NCBI GenBank assembly: GCA_030372985.1
Contig: JAUCQB010000204.1
Span: 1-64,000 of the forward strand
Length of the DNA stretch: 64,000 nucleotides
Origin: Phycisphaerae bacterium
GTDB lineage: Bacteria > Planctomycetota > Phycisphaerae > UBA1845 > PWPN01
Reading direction: 5' to 3'
Shown here: positions 45,480-55,524 of the stretch, piece by piece
Numbering within the stretch: position 1 is the stretch's first letter
How the letters are laid out: each line of letters opens with the position of its first letter
Made by a program: the position numbers and the translations under genes
The notes under the pieces: model-generated
Told to the model about the DNA's origin: nothing
Databases searched by the model: none
What the model saw: the letters and a program-made list of their open reading frames with translations, nothing else

Positions 45480-47978
45480 ATGGACAAAAAGACAATCCAT
45501 CTGCTCTGTAACGCGCATCTCGATCCGGTCTGGCTGTGGGAATGGGAAGAGGGAGCGGCCGCCGCGATCTCGACCTTTCGGACCGCTGCGGACCTCTGCG
45601 AAAAGTTCGACGATTTCGTATTCAACCACAACGAGGCAATCCTTTATCAGTGGGTCGAGGAGTACGAACCCTCCCTATTCAAGCGGATTCGAGAACTTGT
45701 GCGGAAAGGCAAATGGCACATCATGGGCGGCTGGTACCTTCAGCCTGACTGCAACATGCCCAGCGGTGAATCCTTCGTACGGCAGATCCTGACCGGCAAA
45801 CGCTATTTCAAGGAGAAGTTCGGCGTCGACGTGACCACGGCCGTCAACCTGGATCCGTTCGGCCACGCGTGGGGCCTGCCCCAGATTCTGGTCAAGAGCG
45901 GCTATGATTCCTACCTGTTCTGCCGGCCGTTCCAGAACGATTGCCCGTTGCCCGACAACCACTTCGTCTGGGTCGGTTGCGACGGCTCGGAGGTCATGGC
46001 CTGCCACGCCGACGGCTGGTACAACTCGCAGCTCGGCAAGGCACATCTCAAGATCATGGAGCGGATGAACAACCACCCGAACAAACCCTTCAGCCTGCTA
46101 CTCTGGGGCGTGGGAGACCATGGCGGCGGGCCCTCTCGCGAAGACCTCGAGCAGATCACAAGCCTGATCCGCCGCACCAAGGACTTCGAGATTGTCCACT
46201 CGACCGCCGCGGCTTTTTTTGACGCGGTGAAGCGTCAATACCACCTGCTTCCGCGCCACAAGCGAGACCTGAACCCGTGGGGCGTCGGCTGCTACACCTC
46301 GCAGGTGCGCATCAAGCAGAAGCATCGCGAACTCGAGAACCAGCTCTACCTGGTTGAGAAAATGGCCGCCACGGCGGCCTGCCAGGGGCTGATGAAGTAT
46401 CCGCGCGAGGAGCTGCGCCGGGCGATGTACGACCTGCTGGCCGGCGAGTTCCACGACATTCTGCCGGGCACGTCCATCGAGCCGGTGCAGGAATCGTCGC
46501 TGCGGCTTCTCGATCACGGCCTGGAGGAACTGTCGCGCGTCAAGGCCCGGGTATTCTTTGCCCTGGCCTGCGGGCAGCCCAAGGCCAAGGCTGAACAGAT
46601 CCCGATCCTGGTCTACAACCCTCACCCGTTCAAAGTGAGAACCATCGTCGAATGCGAGTTTCAGTTGGCTGATGCAAACTGGGCCGGTACCTGGACCCTG
46701 CTCGCGCTCCGGAAAGGCAACCAGCCGATTCCCTCGCAGCTCGAGAAAGAGGCGAGCAACCTCAATCTCGACTGGCGCAAACGCATCGCCTTCGTGGCCG
46801 AGCTGGAACCGAGCCAGATGAACCGCTTTGACTGCACAATCGACAAGGTTGTGCAGACCAAGCCGCCCCCGAAGCTTCAGGTGCGCAAAGGACGGGTGGA
46901 CTTCCGGTCGGATGATATCGAAGTCGTCATCGACGCCAGGACGGGCCTCGTGGACCGCTTCAAGGTCCACGGCGTCCACTATCTGGCGGAGAAGGCCTTC
47001 GAACCGCTGGTGATGGTGGACAACGAAGATCCGTGGGGCATGCTCAACCGCGCCTATCGCAGGATGGCCGGGCGATTCAAGCTCATGTCGACCAGGAAAA
47101 GCGCCCGATTCGCCGGCGTACAATCCGACGAATTGCCCCCGGTCCGCGTGATCGAGGACGGCCCGGTGCGAAGCGTCGTCGAGGTGCTGATGTCGTACAA
47201 CGACTCGTTTATCTGCCAGCGATACAAGCTGCCCAGGCAAGGCACGGAAATCGAGATCGAGCTTCGCGTTCACTGGAACGAGAAGGACCGCATGCTCAAG
47301 CTCTCGATTCCGGTGCTTGGAGCGGGCATTGAGTTCCTCGGACAGACCGCCTTCGGCATCAACCCGTTGCCCATGCGCGGCAACGAGGGGGTGGCGCAGA
47401 AGTGGATCGCGCTCGTGTCTCGCCGTGCACAGACGGCGATCACCTGCATGAACGAGGGTTCCTATGGCTGCGACTTCTCGAAGAACGGCCTGCGCCTGAC
47501 GCTTCTGCGCTCACCGGCATACGCGGGGCACCCGTTTTTTGACCGGCCGATCGTCGAGCAGGACCGCTACACGCCGCGCATTGATCAGGGGGAGCGGGTC
47601 TTCCGGTTCTGGCTCAACGCCGGTTCGCTGGACGAGCGGCTCTCGGCCGTCGATCGCGAGGCCCTGGTCCACAACGAGAAGCCGTATGCATTATCCTTCT
47701 TCCCCTCCGGGGCAGGGGCCAGGCCCAAGGCCGGCGCGGTGCTCAGCGACGACGTCGTTCAGATGAGCTGCCTGAAGCTGGCCGAGGACAACGACGACCT
47801 GATCGTCCGGCTTTTCGAGCCGACGGGGCAGGCTCGTTCGACCACGCTCTCTCTGCCGTGCATCGGCTTCAAGACCAGGGTCGACCTGGCTCCGTTTGAG
47901 GTCAAAACCCTGCGGGTCAAACCCAAGACCCGCGCGGTCCGCGAGACCGACCTGATCGAACGGCCGATGGGAAAGTGA
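45480..47978 (+). CDS. GH38 family alpha-mannosidase
   Basis: An 832-aa protein without a signal peptide, so probably cytoplasmic. The zinc-binding 'NAHLDPVWLWEW' (His13, Asp15), nucleophile Asp125 in 'NLDPFGHAWG', and 'WGVGDHGGGPS' are GH38 hallmarks. The middle three-helix region and long C-terminal beta domains fill the usual length. It hydrolyses alpha-mannosides from glycans taken up or processed by the cell. ATG 45480 is preferred over an in-frame TTG 9 nt upstream. It shares a 190-bp divergent region with the fucosidase fusion. Confidence 0.92.
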   Translation: MDKKTIHLLCNAHLDPVWLWEWEEGAAAAISTFRTAADLCEKFDDFVFNHNEAILYQWVEEYEPSLFKRIRELVRKGKWHIMGGWYLQPDCNMPSGESFVRQILTGKRYFKEKFGVDVTTAVNLDPFGHAWGLPQILVKSGYDSYLFCRPFQNDCPLPDNHFVWVGCDGSEVMACHADGWYNSQLGKAHLKIMERMNNHPNKPFSLLLWGVGDHGGGPSREDLEQITSLIRRTKDFEIVHSTAAAFFDAVKRQYHLLPRHKRDLNPWGVGCYTSQVRIKQKHRELENQLYLVEKMAATAACQGLMKYPREELRRAMYDLLAGEFHDILPGTSIEPVQESSLRLLDHGLEELSRVKARVFFALACGQPKAKAEQIPILVYNPHPFKVRTIVECEFQLADANWAGTWTLLALRKGNQPIPSQLEKEASNLNLDWRKRIAFVAELEPSQMNRFDCTIDKVVQTKPPPKLQVRKGRVDFRSDDIEVVIDARTGLVDRFKVHGVHYLAEKAFEPLVMVDNEDPWGMLNRAYRRMAGRFKLMSTRKSARFAGVQSDELPPVRVIEDGPVRSVVEVLMSYNDSFICQRYKLPRQGTEIEIELRVHWNEKDRMLKLSIPVLGAGIEFLGQTAFGINPLPMRGNEGVAQKWIALVSRRAQTAITCMNEGSYGCDFSKNGLRLTLLRSPAYAGHPFFDRPIVEQDRYTPRIDQGERVFRFWLNAGSLDERLSAVDREALVHNEKPYALSFFPSGAGARPKAGAVLSDDVVQMSCLKLAEDNDDLIVRLFEPTGQARSTTLSLPCIGFKTRVDLAPFEVKTLRVKPKTRAVRETDLIERPMGK

Positions 47979-48285
47979 GCGATCCCGCCGGCGCCGACGA
48001 TCCGTTCTCTGTATCGGAACACCGGGCCGTTGCCATTTGCGCAGGCGACACTCTGATTGGCGGGATCGTCCCATCAGACTGCTCGAGCATGGACACTGAT
48101 ATACGGCGCGGGGTTGAACGGGCCAACCGGTTGTCCATGACACCCACAGTGTGCCCCCGCCGAAGGTGTTACGAACCGGCGATCATGGTCGTCGGCCAGG
48201 CTGTTCTTGCCGGATCACCGGGAACAGGAGATCATCATCTTCATCTGCCATGATGCAGACGGCTGGTGTTGAGAGGACAAGAGCA
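47979..48285. other. Intergenic region, no gene found
   Basis: About 300 bp. GATCCCGCC near 47981 and GGCGGGATC near 48060 could pair over a long loop; otherwise nothing recognised. Confidence 0.35.
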
Positions 48286-49032
48286 ATGGGCCGGGACGAA
48301 GCGAAAACAGGGTCTCGCGCCGCCAGCGACATGGCACCCCAGACGTCGAGCAACATGCAGTCCGACAGCAGGGCCGCACCGCCCGATGAACTGACCGATG
48401 TCGACCTGTACTGCCTGCACTGCGGGTACAACCTCCGCGGACTGTCCGGCGACCCGCGGCGATGCCCGGAGTGCGGACGGTTCAGCCCCATCAGCGCGAT
48501 GACGCTACCGGCCGAGGCAATCACCCAGCAGTTGCGCCGTATGGAGACCTGGCCGACGCTGTGCATTGCGTTCGTTCTTCTGTTGATGTTCAGCCTGACA
48601 CTGGCCGCATTTGCCATGGCTTTCAGCGGCCCGACCAAGGAGGTGTGCATGGCACTGGGGCTGCCTGTGCTGATTCTGGTGCCGTTGTGGCTGCACGGCG
48701 TCAGCCAGTTCAGCTCGGCCTGCATGGACAAGCCGGGCTGGCGGAGCGTACTGATTGAATATCACCTCTATGGGCTGGCGCTGTGCCTGATGATCGCCGT
48801 GTCGGCCGGGCTGCCTTTGCTCCATTGGTTCGACAGGCAAAGCTGGAACAGTTCCTGGCCGGCGAATGCAGTTGTCCTGACCATACTCATCGGGGGCTCG
48901 GTGGGAGTGGTGATTCTGGCACCTCTTGCCCGGCGGCGCTGCAAGAGAAGAATGGACGTCCTGCAGCGCGAGGTTGCGGTCAAACTGGCGGGCGAGTATC
49001 TGCAGCGCAGATTATCCAGGGGGCGATTCTGA
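48286..49032 (+). CDS. Zinc-ribbon membrane protein, paralogue of 22644-23822
   Basis: A 248-aa protein from ATG 48286 (in-frame ATG 48250 also possible). A ribbon with two CxxC knuckles, 'CLHCGYNLRGL' and 'RCPECGRFS', precedes about four hydrophobic segments ('LCIAFVLLLMFSLTLAAFAMAF', in part; 'LGLPVLILVPLWL'; 'LCLMIAVSAGLPLL'; 'VVLTILIGGSVGVVILA'). It ends in a basic tail. The role is unknown; the ribbon is cytoplasmic if the basic residues follow the positive-inside rule. Confidence 0.75.
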   Translation: MGRDEAKTGSRAASDMAPQTSSNMQSDSRAAPPDELTDVDLYCLHCGYNLRGLSGDPRRCPECGRFSPISAMTLPAEAITQQLRRMETWPTLCIAFVLLLMFSLTLAAFAMAFSGPTKEVCMALGLPVLILVPLWLHGVSQFSSACMDKPGWRSVLIEYHLYGLALCLMIAVSAGLPLLHWFDRQSWNSSWPANAVVLTILIGGSVGVVILAPLARRRCKRRMDVLQREVAVKLAGEYLQRRLSRGRF

Positions 49033-49231
49033 GGGGCGACGGCCTGTCCGCCGCCGGCAAGGGCGTGTTCATATTGTCAGCGGCCCGCTACTGGATGATG
49101 CCGGATGCTCAGCGTCGGGCAGCCGCCGGTGCTGAGCAATGGGTGCGGGCCTACAATGACACGAGGACCGGATGGGCGGGCACGCCGGGGCCGGGCTTCT
49201 TTGCGCTCCCCGCACCTGGAATGATACCGCG

Positions 49232-49843
49232 ATGAAGACGCTGATCCTCGTCGATCTTCAGAACGACTTCCTTCCGGGTGGCCCCCTCGCGGTCCCGATG
49301 GGCAACGAGGTGGTTCCGGTCGCCAATCGGCTCATGTCCCAGTACGACATGGTCGTCGCCACGCAGGACTGGCACCCGGCGAATCACGGTTCGTTCGCCA
49401 GTCAACATCCGGGCCACAAGCCGGGCGACGTTATCGATCTGGCCGGTGTGACGCAGATCCTCTGGCCGGATCACTGCATTCAAGGCACAGCAGGGGCCGA
49501 TTTCGCCCCCGGCCTCGATGTTGCCGGCATTCAGTGGATCTGCCACAAGGGCACTGACCCCGGCATCGACAGCTACAGCGGCTTCTTCGACAACGGCCAC
49601 CTCAAGCAGACCGGGTTGAACGATTACCTCCGCAGGCGAGGCGTGCGAGAGGTGCACATCATGGGTCTGGCGACGGACTACTGCGTGAAGTTCACCGCTC
49701 TTGACGCCCGCGAACTCGGCTTTGAAACATACCTGATCGTGGAAGGCGTCCGCGGCGTGGAACTTGACCCGGGCGACTGCGCGAAGGCCATCGAGGAAAT
49801 GCAGGCGGCCGGGGTGCGCCTGGTCACGGCCGCTGCGGCGTAG
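49232..49843 (+). CDS. pncA: Nicotinamidase
   Basis: A 203-aa isochorismatase-fold amidase that converts nicotinamide to nicotinate in NAD salvage. The catalytic Asp8 lies in 'LVDLQNDFLPGG'; 'ATQDWHPANHGSFAS' provides metal-ligand His residues; the catalytic Cys151 lies in 'GLATDYCVKFTA'. The length and motif order match PncA rather than generic isochorismatases. ATG 49232 is chosen since the first beta-strand starts right after it. Confidence 0.93.
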   Translation: MKTLILVDLQNDFLPGGPLAVPMGNEVVPVANRLMSQYDMVVATQDWHPANHGSFASQHPGHKPGDVIDLAGVTQILWPDHCIQGTAGADFAPGLDVAGIQWICHKGTDPGIDSYSGFFDNGHLKQTGLNDYLRRRGVREVHIMGLATDYCVKFTALDARELGFETYLIVEGVRGVELDPGDCAKAIEEMQAAGVRLVTAAAA

Positions 49844-49942
49844 ACGACGCCTCCGGTAATTGACACCCGTCGTCATGTCCAATATATACGAAACCCGCGG
49901 AGAACAGGCTGCTGTTGACCTGCCAATTGAGGAGTCCCGAAG

Positions 49943-51952
49943 ATGAAAATGTGTCGCTTGGCGTCCGTCGCTGTTGTCTTGTCGCTGTCGGCTTTCGCAT
50001 GGGGACAAGTCCAGTTTCTCGGCAGGGTCTTGCACCCACGGTTCCCCGAAGCGGCCGACAAGCTGCCGGCCAATACCGGCGTTGCCGAGAACTACTTCGC
50101 GCCGGACCGACCGGGCGACCCGGCGGAGATCATGGCACTGACCAATGTCCGCTGCTTTGCGAGCGTTGATGGTCCGGGCATCGAAGCGATGGCCGCCCGC
50201 ACGTGGGAAATGGCCCCCAGCGGCTGGTATCGCATGACCGGCAACGCCGGACGGACCACCATGCTGTTCACCGGCCCGTCGGTCTTCATGCAGCCGACCG
50301 TGTTCACCAATATCTTTACCAAACCCGGTGAAACCATCGACCGTAAGGTCGTGCCCAACTTCGACTATGCGGTGCTTTTCATGGGGGCTTGGGACGACAA
50401 GGCCGCCACCGACTACTACCAGATGTTCACCGCCACGGGCACGAGTGTGACCCAGGTCGGCTTCCGCCTGGCAAGCGATGGCGTCGACGGCGAGGGCCCC
50501 GGATCGCAGACGCTGCTGGTTTCCGTCCACCGGCAGGGGCCCGGCACGCCGGATACCTGGCCCCAGGTCGGACCGGCCATCCCCGTGCCCAACGTCGACT
50601 GCGGAGGCCCGAAGAACTACGACTGGGTCGCGGCCTGGAACTCCGGCGAGGTGCCGACCGAGCCGGGCAAGGTCTATGCCGTTCACATAACGGCGGAGAA
50701 GAAGGGCAACGGCTGTCAGGCTTTCTGGCGGCCCAACGAAACCAAGACCAACGATTGCTATCGAATCGGCTCCAAGGGCCAGACCGGCTGGGTCGGCCGC
50801 AACCTGTGCATGGTCATCGGCACGGACAACAGCGGGCTGGTGGTTCCCTACAACAAGCGCGTTCAGAAGGAATATGTTGACTTTGCTGGTTTCGCCCGCA
50901 AGTGGAGCCAGACGTACGTCGCGCAGGGCCGCAGCCTGGCAGGGGCGGTGCTGTACACGGCCACCAGCGGCATTCAGCCGGGCATCGCCCGCCAGCGCGC
51001 GGCGGTTCGCCTGCGAGAGGGCGGCCCGGACGGGCGGGTCGTCGGCATCGAGAAGATCGCCATCGGCAACGGCATCCACACCGGCGATGCGTCGTGGGGC
51101 GTGTATGGAGTGGCGTGCTCACCCGGCGAGGTGCCGCTTGAACCGGGCAAGACGTACGCGATCGAGTTCGAGTCGATCGAGAACTACGAATCGCTGCACG
51201 GTTACGTGAACATCAAGGGCATGGTCAGCGACGACAGGCCCGGCTTCAACCCGTATAAGAAGGCTGCTCCCGACACTTACGAGAAAGGCACGGCCTACAA
51301 GAACGGCATGGATGATGCCGGGTTTGACCTGGACATGCAGATCATCGAGTACCAGCACGAGGCGGGGGACTGGGACAAGGCCGTCGATCCGGTGAACCTG
51401 CTGCCCAATGGCGACATGGAGGCCGGCGACCTCGACGAGCAGAGTCCGGACACGGGTCAGGCGCGGGGCTGGAAGACGTTCGCGGTTGATGCCGGGACGG
51501 TGTTTCAGTACCTCGCCGACCCCCCGGAGAAGAAAAGCCGCATCCTCCGAGTGATCGGCGGCGGCGTTACCGGCAAGACGGTGGATGGCGGGTTTGTCCA
51601 GAAGGTCGCGGACCTCAAACGGCTGGATACGTATCGCCTGTCGGGCAAAGTGCGATGTTCCTGGCCGGTGGAGTTGGACCATTACTGCCAGGTGGGGTAC
51701 GACCCGACCGGACAGGATGCCGATCCGAAGGCCTCGACCATCGTCTGGAAATCGCTGCCGGGCGCGCACAGCATCTGGGCCAGGTACGAAAGCGGGCCGA
51801 TCCGCCCGGTGAAGGATTCGATCAGCGTGTGGCTGAGAGGTTACACGAAGGACGCGAAGGGCTACCCGTTTAGAGCGGATTTCGACGACTTTGAGCTGAA
51901 GCGCGTTTGCACGGAGGTTCGCGGGGCTCCGGCGGCGGATGCGAGCAGGTGA
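49943..51952 (+). CDS. Large exported protein of unknown function
   Basis: A 669-aa protein with a signal peptide (residues 1-21, AFAWG). I recognise no family. Two regions resemble each other: each holds a 'VSVHRQGPG' or 'VRLREGGPDG' strand followed by 'GEVPTEPGKVYAVHI' or 'GEVPLEPGKTYAIEF', suggesting two beta-sandwich repeats (about 150-250 and 320-430). The C-terminal about 160 residues begin 'NLLPNGDMEAGDLDE' and look like a carbohydrate-binding (CBM/galactose-binding-like) domain. It is probably a secreted binding protein. A good ribosome site (GAGGAGTCC) precedes ATG 49943. Confidence 0.75.
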   Translation: MKMCRLASVAVVLSLSAFAWGQVQFLGRVLHPRFPEAADKLPANTGVAENYFAPDRPGDPAEIMALTNVRCFASVDGPGIEAMAARTWEMAPSGWYRMTGNAGRTTMLFTGPSVFMQPTVFTNIFTKPGETIDRKVVPNFDYAVLFMGAWDDKAATDYYQMFTATGTSVTQVGFRLASDGVDGEGPGSQTLLVSVHRQGPGTPDTWPQVGPAIPVPNVDCGGPKNYDWVAAWNSGEVPTEPGKVYAVHITAEKKGNGCQAFWRPNETKTNDCYRIGSKGQTGWVGRNLCMVIGTDNSGLVVPYNKRVQKEYVDFAGFARKWSQTYVAQGRSLAGAVLYTATSGIQPGIARQRAAVRLREGGPDGRVVGIEKIAIGNGIHTGDASWGVYGVACSPGEVPLEPGKTYAIEFESIENYESLHGYVNIKGMVSDDRPGFNPYKKAAPDTYEKGTAYKNGMDDAGFDLDMQIIEYQHEAGDWDKAVDPVNLLPNGDMEAGDLDEQSPDTGQARGWKTFAVDAGTVFQYLADPPEKKSRILRVIGGGVTGKTVDGGFVQKVADLKRLDTYRLSGKVRCSWPVELDHYCQVGYDPTGQDADPKASTIVWKSLPGAHSIWARYESGPIRPVKDSISVWLRGYTKDAKGYPFRADFDDFELKRVCTEVRGAPAADASR

Positions 51953-52105
51953 TCCCACCATGGCGGTCTTCCGCGGCGAGTTCTGCGCGGCCCGGCCGTC
52001 TTGCCGGATTTCAGCCCGCGTGATACCATTATGGAAGCTTGCTGCGCCGATTACGGGTTGCGGCCAAGGACCGCGGGGGCGCGAGTGCCTGACGGGCAAG
52101 CTTAT

Positions 52106-53920
<1,815 letters not shown>

Positions 53921-53924
53921 CCTG

Positions 53925-54155
53925 TCACCTTCCCTTCTGCGATGGCCGGCGCTTCGGCCGGATAACGGTAACGTGGAGCCCCAACAGGTCGGCCAGCTTG
54001 TTAATCATGTCCATGCTCAAACCGGCGCTTTCTTTGTGGTTCATGAATCTGCTCATCACCGATTCTGACAGCCCGATCTTCTTGCAGATCCGGTATCGGC
54101 TTATGCCGCTGTCCTCGATTGCCGCCCGTAGCTCGTTCGCGAATCGTTCACTCAT
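53925..54155 (-). CDS. Small Cro/C1-type (XRE) helix-turn-helix repressor
   Basis: A 76-aa protein that is almost entirely an HTH_XRE domain ('SRYRICKKIGLSESVMSRFMNHK', 'LSMDMINKLADLLGLHV') with a basic C-terminus. It is likely the element's master repressor. It is co-transcribed with the integrase (4-nt gap). The predicted promoter places transcription start at the first base of its ATG. Confidence 0.9.
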   Translation of the reverse strand: MSERFANELRAAIEDSGISRYRICKKIGLSESVMSRFMNHKESAGLSMDMINKLADLLGLHVTVIRPKRRPSQKGR

Positions 54156-54161
54156 GACCCT

Positions 54162-54190
54162 AGTCTAACCTATGCTTACGGATAAGTCAA
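54162..54190 (-). promoter_or_regulatory. Promoter of the repressor-integrase operon
   Basis: On the minus strand TTGACT (54185-54190), 17 bp, TAGACT (54162-54167). Six nt separate the -10 from ATG 54155, so the message would be leaderless. The spacer contains CTTATCCGTAAG, an imperfect dyad that could bind the repressor. Confidence 0.6.
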
Positions 54191-54268
54191 GTATCATTCT
54201 CCCGGATGGTCGTTTCTCGGAACGTTGGCGATTCTCTGCCATCTCGCCGGTCAATGCGAGAAGAACCG

Positions 54269-54622
54269 TCAAAACACCAAAGGCTCGCCATCAGGCCCGA
54301 CGGGTTCCGCCGGAAACGGTATCTCGGGAAAAAAATCACATCTCGTATCACAGATAACCTCTTGGTTCGCCGTACAGTGGTCGCGGAACGGTCTGTCCTT
54401 TGCGCGCTCAATCTCGTTCGCCAGTTCCCGTAATGCGGACACGCAGATTTGCCGCCGGAAATGACTGTCGATTTTCACCACAATTGGACAGCCCGTGTGG
54501 CCGTAATCCTCGTCCGGGTGACACACCCAAATGATAGCTTCCGGACCGTTAAGCTCACCCTCCCTGTTGTCGTGGAGAACATAGAGCCGAATGGTATCCC
54601 CTTGTCCCGGTTCACTTCGCAT
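54269..54622 (-). CDS. Unknown protein of the integrative element
   Basis: A 117-aa protein, no family recognised. It has no signal or membrane segment from the chosen start. ATG 54622 follows AAAGGAC and gives a soluble, acidic product with six His/Cys residues ('WVCHPDEDYGHTGC', 'CDTRCDFF') that might bind metal. The frame upstream is open but unlikely to be coding, since the same leader sequence recurs at 55137-55160. Confidence 0.6.
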   Translation of the reverse strand: MRSEPGQGDTIRLYVLHDNREGELNGPEAIIWVCHPDEDYGHTGCPIVVKIDSHFRRQICVSALRELANEIERAKDRPFRDHCTANQEVICDTRCDFFPEIPFPAEPVGPDGEPLVF

Positions 54623-54677
54623 ATTCTGTCCTTTCTGCGGCCAGGGCCGCGTTTCGCCGTAGTCCACGATTGGTGGG

Positions 54678-55136
54678 CTAGCCAATACAGAACTCGCCAG
54701 CCCGACAGAACTTAATGAAATCCACAACATGCTGCTTGGATTCCGGCCCGCTGAACCACTCAAACGGGTTCACAGGGATATCGCAGGGTATCCCCCCATG
54801 TAACTCACCGTTGGCCGAAAGATGGTGAACCGTTTTGTGCGTCAGCGCGTCATGATTAGGGATGTCCGGCAAGGCTTTTTCCAAGGCCCCTGCGATGCCC
54901 GCCGCATCCTCCGCTGTTACTGTCTGGTACTCGTTGTAAGAATAGCTCCCTTTCCACTCGCTCATGATCTTCTTGGCAAGCAGTTCGTCGTTATCGCAAC
55001 GCAAGAGCACGAAGTCATAATCGAGTTGTGTGCCCTTGGGCTGCCAACCATATGCATGAGCCAGGCACAGCACTTGACTCCAGCCCTCCATGTTGAAGCG
55101 GAAACTCCCTCCGACTCCTGATAAATCCATGCCCAT
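54678..55136 (-). CDS. Unknown protein of the integrative element
   Basis: A 152-aa acidic, soluble protein starting MGMDLSGVGGSFRFN, not recognised. 'HAYGWQPKGTQLD' and 'EWKGSYSYNEYQTV' suggest a mixed alpha/beta fold. The ribosome site AAAGGATAG before ATG 55136 lies in a leader that is nearly the same as that of the neighbouring 117-aa gene. Confidence 0.65.
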   Translation of the reverse strand: MGMDLSGVGGSFRFNMEGWSQVLCLAHAYGWQPKGTQLDYDFVLLRCDNDELLAKKIMSEWKGSYSYNEYQTVTAEDAAGIAGALEKALPDIPNHDALTHKTVHHLSANGELHGGIPCDIPVNPFEWFSGPESKQHVVDFIKFCRAGEFCIG

Positions 55137-55200
55137 TGTTCTATCCTTTCTGCGGTCATCCCGCATGTTTCGTTGTCGAATACCGTGATATTCCGTGAAA

Positions 55201-55524
55201 TTACCCTCGTATCGCCACAAGGGTCAGTCTCATCGCCTTGTCTTCAGCATCATCGCGGGTCAGGTTGGCGTCGAATTCCATGATGCCGGCCCGCTCCTCA
55301 AAACGCTCACGCAAGCAGGCCGGAAGATCATCAGGGGTAATCTGACTGACATCCCCTGCCACGATGGCCAAGAGCGCGGGCTTGTGGGCTTTGACCTGTT
55401 CGGCCAGATCAGGCGTCATCGCCCGGATCGGACGGTACCGTAACTGCTCGCCGTCGGCCTTCATCTCGATACCCCGCCGGCCAAGGTCGGCCAGAAGCTC
55501 AATCGCTGCCTCGATGATCGCCAT
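55201..55524 (-). CDS. TubC_N-like docking-domain protein
   Basis: A 107-aa protein whose first 60 residues ('IELLADLGRRGIEMKADGEQLRYRP', in two motifs, and 'LAEQVKAHKPALLAIVAG') match the TubC N-terminal docking-domain pattern used in NRPS subunits. In mobile elements this small domain occurs next to primase genes and may mediate contact with the primase/helicase. Its ATG shares one base with the stop of that gene (TGATG). Confidence 0.75.
   Translation of the reverse strand: MAIIEAAIELLADLGRRGIEMKADGEQLRYRPIRAMTPDLAEQVKAHKPALLAIVAGDVSQITPDDLPACLRERFEERAGIMEFDANLTRDDAEDKAMRLTLVAIRG

Noticed and set aside
49151..51079. 642-codon open frame on the minus strand
   Set aside because: Antisense of pncA and the 669-aa exported protein; no start signal or domain. 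It is a shadow of codon bias.
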